Below, piece by piece: positions 1 to 12,878 of a DNA stretch of 64,000 bases. The stretch comes from Spiroplasma sp. NBRC 100390 (GTDB taxonomy: Bacteria > Bacillota_I > Bacilli_A > Mycoplasmatales > Mycoplasmataceae), in the NCBI RefSeq assembly GCF_001886495.1, contig NZ_CP018022.1, forward strand, positions 186,001 to 250,000, given 5' to 3'. How positions within the stretch are numbered: the stretch's first letter is position 1; each line of letters starts with the position of its first letter. The notes below the pieces were generated by a model. It had not been told where the DNA came from, did not search any database, and was given only the letters and a program-made list of their open reading frames with translations. The position numbers and the translations under genes are program-made.

Positions 1-501
1 AAAACAAAAGTTGCTGATGTTGGAAGCGGGGCTGGATTTCCTGGGATTATTTTAAAAATCTTTTGTCCAACAATTAAATTAACAATTATTGAAGCATTAG
101 AAAAACGTTGTTTGTTTTTACAACGACTAATTACCAAGTTACAGTTAGATGATGTTGAAATTGTTCATGCTCGTGCTGAAAGTTATAGTTGAGAACATTC
201 TGAACAGTTTGATCTTGTTGTTTCACGAGCAGTTGCTAATTTAGGGGTGTTGTTAGAATTAGTTGTGCGAATGGTTAAGGTGCAAGGTAGGGTCATCTGT
301 TATAAAGGACCTAATATTGTTAACGAATTGGCAACAGCGCAAGCAACATTGAAGGTTCTAAATTTGGAACTGGAACAAACCCAATATGAAAACATCCCTC
401 CTTTAGGGGAACGTAATATTTGTTATTTTATTAAGACAGCACCAACAATAAAACCATATCCACGAAGTTTTAATCAAATAAAAAAATTCCCAATTGGGTA
501 A
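1..501 (+). CDS. rsmG: RsmG, 16S rRNA m7G527 methyltransferase (5' end outside window)
   Basis: Only the C-terminal 166 residues are visible. The fragment opens with the SAM-binding glycine motif VADVGSGAGFPG (visible residues 4-15), followed by an acidic strand end (TIIEALEKR) and VSRAVANL, the usual RsmG order. RsmG transfers a methyl group from SAM to N7 of G527 in 16S rRNA on the small subunit. One internal TGA is read as Trp (ESYSWEH). It lies 58 bases upstream of parA, the rsmG-parA-parB order common in Firmicutes. The family assignment is firm; the start lies outside the window. Confidence 0.93.
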
Positions 502-559
502 AGTGTTATATAATAGTAGTATATAAAATTATTAGTTACAGAGCAAAGAGAGGAAAATT

Positions 560-1339
560 ATGGGGAAAATTATTGCAATCACAAACCAAAAAGGTGGGGT
601 TGGAAAAACAACAACTTCAATTAATTTAGCAGCTGGATTAGCACGAAGTGGGAAAAAGGTTTTATTAGTTGATATTGATCCCCAGGGGAATGCAACAACT
701 GGAACGGGTGCTAATAAAGATGAAATTCATGATGGGATGAGTATGTATGATGTTTTAGTTGGCCAGGTACCATTAAAAAATATTATTGTTCCAGGAGTTA
801 TCAATAATGTTGATTTAGCTCCAGCAACAATTTCATTGGCTGGAGCAGATGTGTATTTAATGGAAAAATTAGATGATAATCAAAGTATTTTACTTGATCG
901 GATTAAACCAATTCGTGATAAATATGATTTTATTTTAATTGATTGTCCACCTTCATTAGGATTAATTAATCGAAATGCATTAGCTTGTGCTGACTCTGTT
1001 TTGATTCCAATTCAAGCAGAGTATTATGCATTAGAAGGTTTGGCCCAGTTGTTAACTTCAATTCGCTTTGTACAAAAAATGTTTAATAAAAATTTAACAA
1101 TTGAAGGGATTGTTTTAACAATGTTTGATTCACGAACAAAACTATCATTTGAAGTAATGTCGGAAGTTAAAAAGTATTTTAATGAAAAAGTGTATCGAAC
1201 GCATATTCCTCGAAATATTAAAATTAGTGAGTCACCCTCGCATGGATTAAGTATTTTTGATTATGATAGAGGTGGAGCGGGTGCAATTGCGTATGAAGAA
1301 TTAACGAGAGAGGTGTTGGCAAACAATGGCAAACAATAA
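560..1339 (+). CDS. parA: ParA/Soj chromosome partitioning ATPase
   Basis: This is a 259-residue ParA/MinD-family ATPase. The deviant Walker A motif KGGVGKTT is at residues 11-18, the A' motif DIDPQGN at 38-44 and Walker B FILIDCP at 124-130. ParA binds DNA nonspecifically as an ATP dimer and is discharged by ParB, which moves origin regions apart. The start has a good ribosome site (AGAGAGGAAAA). The 3' end overlaps parB by 14 bases, so the two are probably translationally coupled. Length is normal for a chromosomal Soj (about 255). Confidence 0.96.
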   Translation: MGKIIAITNQKGGVGKTTTSINLAAGLARSGKKVLLVDIDPQGNATTGTGANKDEIHDGMSMYDVLVGQVPLKNIIVPGVINNVDLAPATISLAGADVYLMEKLDDNQSILLDRIKPIRDKYDFILIDCPPSLGLINRNALACADSVLIPIQAEYYALEGLAQLLTSIRFVQKMFNKNLTIEGIVLTMFDSRTKLSFEVMSEVKKYFNEKVYRTHIPRNIKISESPSHGLSIFDYDRGGAGAIAYEELTREVLANNGKQ

Positions 1340-2216
1340 GAGTCGATTAAGTTCAAAAGGATTAGATAAAATTTTTGGTGAAGGAATTAACGATGTAATT
1401 AAGGAAATTGAAAGTAGTGACGAATTAAAAGCAGCGGCTAATGAAATTACGTTAACAGAAATTTTTCCAAATCCACATCAGCCACGAAAAACTTTTAATG
1501 ATGAGGAGTTGGCAGAATTAGCACAATCAATTAAAGAATATGGTTTGATTCAACCAATTATTGTTAAAAAGACAAGTAATGGTTATTATTTAGTAGCTGG
1601 AGAACGTCGTAGTCGTGCTGCTAAATTAGCGGGATTAACAAAAATTCCAGCAATTATTGTTGACTTTAATGATCAACAAATGAAAGAAGTGGCATTGGTT
1701 GAAAACATTCAACGAGTTGATTTAAATACGATTGAAGAAGCAAATGCTTATAAAGAATTAATTGCATTATTAGATTTAACACAAGATGAATTAGCAAAAC
1801 GGATTGGAAAATCACGTAGTCATATTACAAATACCTTACGCTTATTAAATTTACCAGCTGATGTTCAAAAATTATTACTAGAAAATAAAGTAACAATGGG
1901 ACAAGTTAAACCATTGGTTAGTCTTCACATTGATAAAAGTGAATTTAAAAAAGTTGTTGATAAAATTGTAAGTCTTAATTTAAATGCACGACAAGTTGAA
2001 GAACTAGTTAAAACTTATGGTGTAAAACCAACAAAAACACAAGAAGATAATAAGAAAGTTCCGCCAAAACGAACTGTTAATGAATTTTTAGAAAATAAAA
2101 TTATGCGAAAGCTAGGAACAAAAGTAGTTATTGATACGGATAAAGTTGTTATTAATTACCACGGATTAAAAGATTTAAATCGAATTTTAGAATTATTAGG
2201 TTTAACAGAAGATTAA
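1326..2216 (+). CDS. parB: ParB/Spo0J chromosome partitioning protein
   Basis: This is a 296-residue ParB. The arginine-rich CTPase motif GERRSRAA is at residues 92-99 and ENIQR at 126-130. A helix-turn-helix (TQDELAKRIGKSRSHITNTL) lies at about 152-171, followed by a C-terminal dimerisation region. ParB loads on parS and slides as a CTP clamp, stimulating ParA. The gene overlaps parA. I looked for parS (TGTTTCACGTGAAACA) here and found no convincing copy, so the sites probably lie outside the window. Confidence 0.95.
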   Translation: MANNKSRLSSKGLDKIFGEGINDVIKEIESSDELKAAANEITLTEIFPNPHQPRKTFNDEELAELAQSIKEYGLIQPIIVKKTSNGYYLVAGERRSRAAKLAGLTKIPAIIVDFNDQQMKEVALVENIQRVDLNTIEEANAYKELIALLDLTQDELAKRIGKSRSHITNTLRLLNLPADVQKLLLENKVTMGQVKPLVSLHIDKSEFKKVVDKIVSLNLNARQVEELVKTYGVKPTKTQEDNKKVPPKRTVNEFLENKIMRKLGTKVVIDTDKVVINYHGLKDLNRILELLGLTED

Positions 2217-2238
2217 TTGATAGTAAGGAAGAAAAAAG

Positions 2239-3339
2239 ATGGCATTAAAGATGGGAATTGTTGGTTTACCAAATGTTGGTAAATCAACTTTATTTAACGC
2301 AATTACAAATTCACAAGTTGAAGCAGCAAATTATCCATTTGCAACAATTAATCCTAATGTTGGAACAGTTGAAGTTCCCGATGAACGGATGGAGACCTTA
2401 ATTAATCTTTGCGAACCAAATAAAGCGATTTATAGTACATTTGAATTTTATGATATTGCAGGATTGATTGCTGGTGCTAGCAAAGGGGAAGGATTAGGAA
2501 ATGCTTTTTTACAAAATATTCGTGAAACTGATGCAATTTGTATGGTTATTCGTTGTTTTGATAATAAAGATATTACGCATGTTGAGGGAACAATTGATCC
2601 AATTCGTGACATTGAAATTATTAATTTGGAATTAATTATTTCTGATCAAGAACAAATTAAAAAGCGAATTGATAAAGTGGCAAAAAAAGCACAAACATTA
2701 AAGCAAAAAGATGATGTCCTTGAATATGAGTTATTATTAAAGTTAGCAGCGGCATTAGAAAAAAATAAATTATTAAAAGATCTTGCCTTATCAGAAGATG
2801 AATTAAAAGTTGTGAAAAGTTTTAATTTGTTAACAATTAAACCATTTATTTATGTTGCTAATATTGCGGAAACAGATCTTAATCAATCAGATAATGTATA
2901 TGTTGAAAAAGTAAAAGCATATGGGAAACAAAACGAGATTGAGGTTGTTGTTATTTGTGCCAAAATTGAAGAAGAATTATCGGCGTTAGATGCAGCCGAT
3001 CGTGCATTGCTGATGAGTGACTATGGAATTAAAGAAGCGGGACTAAGCCAATTAATTAAAAAATCATATGTGTTATTAGGATTACAAACATTCTTTACCG
3101 CCGGAAAACAAGAAGTTCGAGCATGAACTTTTAAAAAAGGCTCAACAGCACCAATGTGTGCTGGTATTATCCATTCTGACTTTGAACGTGGGTTTATTCG
3201 GGCTGAAATATATTCCTATGCTGATTTAATCAAATATGGTAGTGAAAAAGCAGTCAAAGAAAATGGGCGTTTACGAAGTGAAGGAAAAACTTATATAATG
3301 CAAGATGGCGATATTTGTTTTTTTAAATTTAATGTTTAA
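2239..3339 (+). CDS. ychF: YchF/OLA1-type ribosome-binding ATPase
   Basis: The frame runs through one TGA (Trp, in EVRAWTFKKG) to give 366 residues, the standard YchF length. G1 is GLPNVGKST (residues 9-17), G3 is DIAG (72-75), and the G4 position reads NIAETD rather than NKxD, the substitution that makes this Obg-family member prefer ATP. A coiled-coil insertion follows, and the C-terminal TGS domain includes [20 protein letters not shown]. YchF binds ribosomes and is linked to stress and translation control. It is 22 bases after parB with AAGGAAG upstream. Confidence 0.95.
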
Positions 3340-3350
3340 GGAGAATAATA

Positions 3351-3812
3351 ATGCGTGTTGGTAATAGTTATGATTTACATAATTTAAAAGCAGGAACAGG
3401 ATTTTTATTGGGAGGAATTTTTATTCCATGTCAATATCAAGTTGAAGCTGTTTCTGATGGTGATATCTTGTTACACACAATTAGTGAAGCAATTATTGGG
3501 GCATTGGGTTTTGGTGATTTAGGGGACTGGTTTGATGAAACAAACAAAAATATTAATTCACAAGTAATTTTAGAACAAGCACTAACTTTAATGGTTAATC
3601 AAAATTATCAAATTGTTAACATTGATACAACAATTATTGTTGATGAACCAAAATTAAAAGCATATAAGACAGCAATTAAGATGAACTTAAAGCACTTATT
3701 ACAATTAGAAGATAAAAATATTAATATTAAAGCAACAACAACAGAAAAGAACTTTAGCAATATTATTCAAAGTTATACAACGTTACTGTTAGTCAAAAGC
3801 GAGAATCGTTAG
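3351..3812 (+). CDS. ispF: IspF-like 2-C-methyl-D-erythritol 2,4-cyclodiphosphate synthase
   Basis: The 153 residues align with IspF along the length. The metal ligands D8, H10 and H42 are present (YDLH and DILLH), with LGFGDLGDWF and KATTTEK also kept. IspF cyclises CDP-methylerythritol 2-phosphate in the MEP isoprenoid pathway. Two deviations are visible: position 34 of the usual HSDGD motif is Val (AVSDGD), and the conserved GFTGRGEG segment after TTTEK is replaced by NFSNIIQS. It is therefore a diverged IspF; activity is likely but not certain. It sits 11 bases after ychF with an AAGGAGA ribosome site. Confidence 0.85.
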   Translation: MRVGNSYDLHNLKAGTGFLLGGIFIPCQYQVEAVSDGDILLHTISEAIIGALGFGDLGDWFDETNKNINSQVILEQALTLMVNQNYQIVNIDTTIIVDEPKLKAYKTAIKMNLKHLLQLEDKNINIKATTTEKNFSNIIQSYTTLLLVKSENR

Positions 3813-3824
3813 AAGTTAGAATGA

Positions 3825-5282
<1,458 letters not shown>

Positions 5283-5287
5283 GAACA

Positions 5288-6517
5288 ATGAAATTACCCT
5301 TAACAATTCGGGATAGTGTTCATGGTGATATTGAAGTTACTGAAGAAATTGCTGTTAAATTAATTAATACCCCAGAATTTCAGCGTTTACGCCGAATCAG
5401 TCAGTTGGCGGGGGGACAATATGTTTTTCCAAGTGCGTCTCATACGCGTTTTTCACATTGTATTGGAGTTTATCATTTGGTTAGTAAAATGTTAGAAACA
5501 CCAAGTTTTCAAGAAATGTATAGCAAACATGAGCAATTATTGGTTAAATTAGCAGGATTGTTACATGATATTGGGCATGGTCCTTTTTCACACACTTTTG
5601 AAATGATTAATAAAGTTACAAATAGTGATATTAGTCATGAAAGTTATTCAACATTGTTAATTAAAAGTCCAACCACAAACATTAATAAGATTTTAACCGA
5701 AGAATTTAGTCCTGATGAAATTAATGAATTATGTATGATTATTGAAGGAAAACATCATGATAGTGTTTTATCATCATTAGTTTCATCACAACTAGATGCT
5801 GACCGGATGGATTACTTATTACGAGATGGTCAAACAAGCGGTGTTGGTTATAGTCATGTTGACACACAATGAATCATTCGCCATTTGTTTATCAAAGATA
5901 AAAAAATTATTTTTCCATTAAAAGTTCAATATGCAATTGAATCCTTTCTAATTGGTCGTTATCATATGTATAAACAAATTTATTTACATCCATTAAGTAT
6001 TGGTTTTGATTTAACTTTTAAAATGATGTTTAAACGTTTATGTGATTTGTACCACGAAAACTATGCTTTTAAAAATAAAGAAATTGTGACATTATTAAGT
6101 CCATTATTTAATGGCAAAATGATGAAGGCAGAAGAATATTGCTTACTGGATGATTACACTTTATTTACTTATTTAAAAATGTTAGAGTATGAAAATGACG
6201 AAATATTAGTTACGTTAATTAAAATGTTAACAAATCGAGAATTTTTACGAAAAATCAACCCAAATAAAAGAAATTTAGAAGAAATTAAAAATAATTTGAT
6301 AAAAAAATATAAAAACCATTATAATTATTTTATGGTTGAATATAACCTGAAACCAGTTAAATTATATGATAGTAATACAAAACCAATTTATATTGATACT
6401 CCTGCTGGTGTAAAATGCATTATGGAAGTATCAGAAGTCTTGGCATTTAAAAATAATAACAAAGAAACTGCAACAACAATTTGGTTTTCAATTGGTGAAA
6501 AATATGAAAGTAGTTAG
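5288..6517 (+). CDS. HD-superfamily phosphohydrolase (YwfO/dGTPase-like)
   Basis: The 409-residue frame is closed through one TGA (Trp) at 5870. The HD metal site is clear: HTRFSH at residues 52-57, HDIGH at 93-97, and a distal Asp in QLDADRMDYLLRD near residue 175. This layout is that of the Firmicutes YwfO/YdhJ-type HD proteins, related to dGTP triphosphohydrolases. Substrate cannot be read from sequence; dNTP or nucleotide phosphohydrolysis is the family expectation. The start is 6 bases after gltX, so it is probably in the same transcript. Confidence 0.85.
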
Positions 6518-6535
6518 TAAGAAAGGTTTAAATGA

Positions 6536-7078
6536 ATGAACGATAGTGTAGAATTATTAGAGTTAGTGTATTCATGTTTAAAGAAAAAAGGTGGAAGTGA
6601 TACTTTTGAAAATATTTGAAATGAGATTGCTTCACAAAGTGATGTAACAGTACACGGAACAAGTAAGGAAGACGTTATTGCGGAATTATATACTGATTTA
6701 GTTTTAGATAACCGTTTTGTCTTAACAAGCGAAGGTATGTGGGGGTTACGCGAATTTTTAAAGTATGATGATATTAAAAAACAATATGATTATACTGATC
6801 AATTTGAAACAACAGAAGAATTTGAAGATATTGATTTAGATGAAGAGGAAGAGGGCGAAGATGAGGAAACATTAATTGACACTCTTGATTTTGATGATAC
6901 TTTAGATGAAGACGATAATGAAGAGGATAATTTTGTTGAAATTGAGGTTGAGGATGATGACCTAATTTCTAATGATTATTCTGTTGATGATGACGATGAA
7001 ACAGTAGCAGCTAAATTGGGTATTACAGAAGAAATTGACTGAAAAGCTCTTGAAAAAGAAATGGAAGAAAATAATTAA
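6536..7078 (+). CDS. rpoE: RNA polymerase delta subunit
   Basis: The 180 residues have the delta layout: an N-terminal HARE-HTH domain of about 85 residues (MNDSVELLELVYSCLKKKGG to EGMWGLREF), then an extremely Asp/Glu-rich tail. Delta binds core polymerase and promotes recycling and displacement of RNA. I chose the ATG at 6536 over the overlapping ATG at 6532, because only 6536 is in frame and it lies 9-10 bases after AAAGG. Two TGA codons are read as Trp. A bulged hairpin follows before pyrG, the usual Firmicutes neighbour. Confidence 0.93.
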
Positions 7079-7089
7079 TACCAAGATTG

Positions 7090-7137
7090 AAGAGTGTTAG
7101 AACTGACAACCCTGTTAATTTCTAAACTCTTTTTATT
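7090..7137 (+). terminator. Hairpin between rpoE and pyrG
   Basis: AAGAGTGTTAGAA pairs with TTCTAAACTCTT (one bulged base) across a 17-base loop, followed by TTTTATTT. It could terminate rpoE or act as an attenuator for pyrG. Confidence 0.6.
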
Positions 7138-7161
7138 TGGGGATGAAAGGATGAAAATACG

Positions 7162-8757
7162 ATGGCAAAATATATTTTTGTAACGGGAGGAGTTGTAAGT
7201 GGCCTTGGGAAGGGAATTACTGCTTCTTCAATTGGTGTCTTATTAAAAGCAAGTGGATTAAATGTTTTTATGCAAAAATTTGATCCATATTTAAATGTTG
7301 ACCCAGGGACAATGAGTCCTTATCAACATGGGGAAGTTTTTGTCACAGCCGATGGGGCAGAAACGGATTTAGATTTAGGGCATTATGAACGTTTTATTGA
7401 TGAGAATTTAACAAAAGAATCAAATATTACTTCGGGACAAATTTATAAAAATGTGATTGAAAAAGAACGTCGTGGTGAATATGATGGTGGGACAGTTCAA
7501 GTTGTGCCACATGTTACTAATGAAATTAAAAAGAAAGTATATCATGCAGCAGAAACATCAAAAGCTGATATTATTATTACTGAAATTGGTGGAACAGTTG
7601 GTGATATTGAATCGTTACCCTTTATTGAAGCAATTCGACAAGTACGTATGGAACAGGGTCGTGAAAATGTGATATATATGCATGTTTCATTAGTACCGTA
7701 TATTGCGGCTTCAAAGGAATCAAAAACAAAGCCAACACAACATTCAGTACGAGAATTATTATCATTGGGAATTCAACCTGATATCGTTGTTGCCCGTGCC
7801 GAACAAGTATTAGACGATAGCCTGATTGAAAAGATTGCTTTATTTTGTAATATTGAAAAAAATAATGTTCTTGTTGCAACTGATGCGGCAAGTATTTATG
7901 AAGTACCAATGAAAATGTATCAACAAAATGCCCAACAAGTAATTAGTAAATTGTTAAATTTAAACATTACAAAAACAGATATTGCGGAGTGGAAGCGATT
8001 TGTGGAAAAAATTGATCATTCAAAAACAACAATTGAAATTAAATTAGTGGGAAAATATATTGAGTTGCCAGATGCTTATCTGTCAGTTAGTGAATCATTA
8101 CGCATTGCTGGTTATGAAAACAGTGTCCAAGTTAAAATTGATTGAATTAAAGCCGAAGATGTTACTGTTGATAATTATCAACAATTATTTCAAAATGCAA
8201 AAGGAATTTTAGTTCCTGGTGGTTTTGGTGAACGGGGGTTTGAGGGGAAAATTTTAGCCTGTCAGTTTGCACGTGAAAATAAAATTCCATTATTAGGAAT
8301 TTGCTTTGGAATGCAAGCGGCAGTGATTGAATTTGCCCGTAATGTTTGTCATATTAAAGATGCAAATTCTTCCGAATTAGTTAAAACCAACAACGCTATT
8401 ATTGATCTGATTCGTGGTAAAGATAAAACAGAACATATTGGTGGAACTTTGCGATTAGGAAACTATAAAACAAGATTGGTTCCAAATACATTGGCTCGTC
8501 AGTTATATGGCAAAGATGAAGTATTAGAACGTCATCGTCACCGTTATGAATTTAATAATGATTATCGTCAACAATTAGAACAAGCGGGGCTAGTTTTTAG
8601 TGGTCTTTATGAAACAAAGAACTTGGTTGAAGTCATTGAATTGCCAGACCATCCGTTTTATATTGCTGCTCAATATCATCCGGAGTTTACTTCGCGACCA
8701 AATAAACCAAACCCGTTATTTAATGGTTTTGTTCAAGCGGTAATTAAAACTAAATAA
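7162..8757 (+). CDS. pyrG: CTP synthase
   Basis: This is 531 residues with one TGA (Trp, 8143). The amidoligase domain begins with [15 protein letters not shown] and contains [15 protein letters not shown]. The C-terminal class I glutamine amidotransferase domain has the nucleophile C381 in GICFGMQ and the catalytic His-Glu in AAQYHPEF. It converts UTP to CTP using glutamine and ATP. The gene has its own leader, with a hairpin upstream and a GGGGATGAAAGG ribosome region. Confidence 0.97.
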
Positions 8758-8825
8758 GTGGAAAAAGTTGTGAAATCATCAAAAATTATATTAAGATTAA
8801 AAGGTAGAAAGGTTGGAAGTGAGTT

Positions 8826-10127
8826 ATGAGTGGTACAAATTATCGAACATTAGCTGTTGTTGGTAGTCAATGAGGTGATGAAGGAAAAGGTAAAATTACC
8901 GATTATTTTGCCCAAAAAGCTGATGTTATTGTGCGCTGAGCGGGTGGTGATAATGCTGGGCATACGATTGTGATTAAGGGGGCAAAATATAAATTAAGTA
9001 TTGTTCCTTCTGGTGTTTTTAATAAAAATTCAATTAATGTGATTGGGAATGGTTGTGTTGTTAACTTACGAAAATTAGTTAGTGAGATTAACTATTTACA
9101 AGAAAATGGCTTTGATTGCAGTAATCTACGGATTAGTGATCGTGCACATTTAATTTTTCCATATCATATGAAAATTGATGAATTACAAGAAGAATATCGC
9201 CAAAAAGATTCGATTGGAACAACTAAAAAAGGAATTGGACCTTGTTATCAAGACAAAGCAGAACGAATTGGAATTCGGTTGGGTGATTTGTTTGATGAAG
9301 CAGGATTTTTACAAAAATTAGAAAATAATTTAAAATTTAAAAATGAAATTTTAACAAAGGTTTTTAATAGTGAGGGATTTGATCCAAAATTAATTTGAAA
9401 AGAATATTTAGATTTATTTCATCAAATTAAAGGATTAGTAACTGATACTTCAATTTTAGTTGATAATGCAATTCATGCGCATAAAAAAGTTTTATTTGAA
9501 GGGGCACAAGGGGTGATGCTAGATTTAGACCACGGAACTTATCCTTTTGTAACATCTTCTAATCCAACGGCTGCTTCAATTCCGGTTGGTGTCGGAATTG
9601 CACCGCGTTATATTAATAACGTGATTGGAATTGTAAAAGCTTATAATACGCGAGTTGGAACTGGTCCGTTCCCATCAGAAATTTTTGGAGAAACAGAAAA
9701 ATATATTCGAGAAGTAGGACGCGAATATGGTACTGTTTCTGGCCGTGCTCGTCGGATTGGATGGTTTGATGGTGTTTTAATGAAACATTCATTGCGAATT
9801 AGTGGTTATACTAGTATGGCAATAATGTTGTTAGATGTTTTATCATCAATTAAGGAATTAAAAATTTGTATTGGTTATGAATATAATGGTCAACAAATTG
9901 ATTATGTTCCAAGCACAATTAAAGAATATGATGCATGTCAACCAATCTTAATTGCAATGCCAGGATGAGAAGAAGATATTAGCAAGGTAACATCATTTGA
10001 AGAACTACCACATAATGCTCAACAATATTTAATGAAATTAGAAGAAATTGTTGGGGTGCCAATTAGTTTATTTTCTGTTGGCCCTGATCGTGAACAAACT
10101 ATTTTAATGAATGAGGAAATTTTCTAA
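8826..10127 (+). CDS. purA: Adenylosuccinate synthetase
   Basis: This is 433 residues with several TGA-Trp codons (SQWGDEG, VRWAGG). The P-loop-like GSQWGDEGKGK is at residues 13-23, the catalytic pair lies in GGDNAGHT (41-47), and [15 protein letters not shown] follows. PurA condenses IMP with aspartate using GTP. The stop overlaps the purB start (TAATG), so the two AMP-forming steps are coupled. Confidence 0.96.
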
Positions 10128-11419
10128 TGATTAATCGTTATGCTGTTCCAGAATTAGAAGCAATTTGAAATGATGAAAATAAATATAATATTTGAGCAAA
10201 AGTAGAATTATTAGTTTGTGAAGGTTGAGCTAAAATTGGATTAATTCCACCGACTGATATTAAAAAGATTAAAGAACATTTAACCGTAAATTTACCACGA
10301 ATGTTAGAATTAGAAACTGAAACAAAACATGATGTTGTTGCTTTTACCCGAATGTTGTCAGAAACATTAGGACCAGAAAAGAAATGAATTCATTATGGTT
10401 TAACATCAACTGATGTTGTTGATACTAGTCAAAATTATTTAATTAAAGCATCAAATGAAGTTGTTAAAAAATATTTGCAGCAATTGCAAACAGTTTTAAA
10501 ATCATTAGCCCTTTTATATAAAAAACAATTAATTATGGGTCGTACTCATGGGATGTTTGCCGAGCCAACTTCGTTAGGACTAAAATTTTTACTTTGATAT
10601 GCTGAGTTAGAACGAAACATAATTCGTTTTAACACAGCAGCAACAGGAATTGAAGTTGTAAAAATTTCTGGTTCTGTTGGTAATTTTGCCCATGTTGAAG
10701 TGGCAGTAGAAGAATATGTTGCTCAACAGTTAGGTTTACAAATTGATCCAATTGCAACCCAAGTTACTTCACGGGATTATCATGTTGCATTATTTTCTAG
10801 TTTTGGTCAAATTGCTAATTTGTTAGAGAAAATGGCTCTGGAGTTTCGTCACTTTCAACGTTCAGAGGTTAGTGAAATTGCAGAAGGCTTTAGTAAAACC
10901 CAAAAAGGATCATCATCAATGCCACATAAAAAAAATCCAATTAGTGCGGAAAATATTTCGGGGTTAGCTCGTTTAGTTCGTAGCAATATGAATGTTACTT
11001 TTGAAAATAATTTATTATGACATGAACGTGATATTTCACATAGTAGTAATGAACGGATTATTATTCCAGACACCTATCATTTAGTTGTGTATCTTTTAAA
11101 ACGGATGATTACTGTTCTTGATGATTTAGTTGTTAATCCTGTCAAAATTAATGAGCATTTACAACAAGCAAATAATCTTTATTTTAGTCAGGTTGTCTTA
11201 ACAAAAATTTTAAAAGAAACTAATTATTCGCGTGAAGAAATTTATGATTTTATTCAAAAGTGTACGTTACTTACCCAACAACAACAAATTGATTTTAAAA
11301 CGGTTCTAATCAAAAATGATGTTGCAAAATATTTATCATTGTCAGAATTAGACAAGTTATTTGATATTAATTATTTTTTACGTAATGTTGATAAAATTTA
11401 TCAACGAGTGTTGAAATAA
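10127..11419 (+). CDS. purB: Adenylosuccinate lyase
   Basis: This is 430 residues in the fumarase/aspartase superfamily. The signature SSMPHKKNP starts at about residue 263 and the catalytic-His stretch is [11 protein letters not shown]. PurB splits adenylosuccinate to AMP and fumarate; family members also split SAICAR, but no other de novo purine gene is seen here. The ATG shares its A with the purA stop, so no separate ribosome site is needed. Confidence 0.95.
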
Positions 11420-11433
11420 AAGGGAGCGAAATT

Positions 11434-12003
11434 ATGAAGTTAATTGTGGGCTTGGGTAATCCAGGCGGTGAATATACTTATACAAGACATAATATTGGGT
11501 TTTTAGCAATTGATAAATTGGTTGTTAAGTTTAATCTAACAAAACCCCGCAATGTTTTTAATGCTTTTGTTTGAGAAACAACAATTAACAATGAAAAAGT
11601 TCTTTTTTGTCAACCACAAACTTTTATGAATTTAAGTGGTGATGCAGTTTTATTAATTAAGCAATTTTATAAATTGGCGTTAGAAGATATTATTGTAATT
11701 TATGATGATAAAGATCTCGCCTTTAATGTTTTAAAATTAAAAAAGAATGGTTCAAGTGCAGGTCATAATGGTATTAAAGATTTAATTCACAAGTTAGGAA
11801 GTGAAAATTTTTTGCGCATTAAATTAGGAATTGGTAAACATGACCAAATCCCCCTTCGTAATTGAGTATTAGGAAAATTTACTGCTGATCAGTTAACAAT
11901 CATTAATAATGATTTACTAGAAAGAGTTTCTCAAATTATGTCACAATACTTAGTGCAGGGTGATAGTTTTGATAAACTAATGAGTCTTTATAATGGCAAA
12001 TAA
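11434..12003 (+). CDS. pth: Peptidyl-tRNA hydrolase
   Basis: The 189 residues have the Pth core: GLGNPGGEY, then the catalytic His in TRHNIGF (H19), [10 protein letters not shown], and a catalytic-Asp strand (IIVIYDD). [12 protein letters not shown] matches the substrate-binding loop. The enzyme recycles peptidyl-tRNAs released from stalled ribosomes. The start follows AGGGAGCG by 7 bases, and the 3' end overlaps rsmI by 11 bases. Confidence 0.95.
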
Positions 12004-12877
12004 AATTAAACAATATAGTTTTAAAAGTAATCAACCAAAAGTTTATTTAATTGCAACACCAATTGGCAATTTACAAGAAATGACACCACGAGCAATTGAT
12101 GTTATTAAAAATAATGTGCAAAAAATTTATTGTGAAGATACTCGTAACACTTTAAAATTGTTAAATTATTTTAATTTAAAGAAAAAATTAGTTTCATTAA
12201 ATAAAGAAAATGAAATAGAACGATTTACCGAAATGATTAATGATTTAACCGCTAATTTATCGATTGCGATTATTAGCGATGCGGGCTATCCTTTAATTAG
12301 TGATCCTGGTTATTATGCTGTTCATAAAATTTTAGCGGAATATCCTTATGATGTTGTACCAATTAGTGGGGCAAATGCTGCCTTAAATGCAATTGTTAGT
12401 TCAGGTCTTAATCCAAAACATTTTTTATTTTTTGGATTTTTAGATAAAGCTAGAACAAAGAAGACTAAGGAACTAGAGCAAATTGCCAAATTACCATATC
12501 CAGTTATTTTTTATGAAGCGCCTCATCGTTTGCTAGAAACATTAAAACTAATTTTTACTGTTCTAGGTAATCGGCAAATTGCAGTAGGGAAGGAACTTAC
12601 CAAAATTCATGAACAATGATATCGTGGTTCGTGCCAAGAAGTTTCAACATTTTTAACAACAGAAGAAAATGTTGCTTTTGGTGAATATGTGATTGTTGTT
12701 GATGGATTTATTTCTGAACCAGAATGAGTTGTGGCTGATGAAATATTAATTAATGAGATTGACCAATTAATTAAAAAAGAAAATTATCGGGTTAAACAAG
12801 CAATCGATTTTGTTGCAAGTAAGTACCAAATTAGTAAAAATATTTTGTATAATAAATATCATCATCACAAGGAGTAA
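11993..12877 (+). CDS. rsmI: RsmI, 16S rRNA (cytidine-1402-2'-O)-methyltransferase
   Basis: This is 294 residues with the tetrapyrrole-methylase fold. The opening motif KVYLIATPIGNLQEMT is at about 16-31, followed by CEDTRNT, SDAGYPLISDPGY and PISGANAALNAIV. It methylates the ribose of C1402 in 16S rRNA. The start overlaps pth, and the stop is one base before the next gene's ATG. Confidence 0.94.
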
Positions 12878-12878
12878 T

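Noticed and set aside
215-230. Half parS (GTTTCACGA) in rsmG
   Set aside because: Only the left half matches; the right half does not.
7090-7161. CTP-sensing reiterative-transcription attenuator of pyrG, as in Bacillus
   Set aside because: That mechanism needs a transcript starting with a run of G ahead of C at a promoter just upstream of the hairpin; no such start or promoter is visible. The hairpin is listed only as terminator or possible attenuator.
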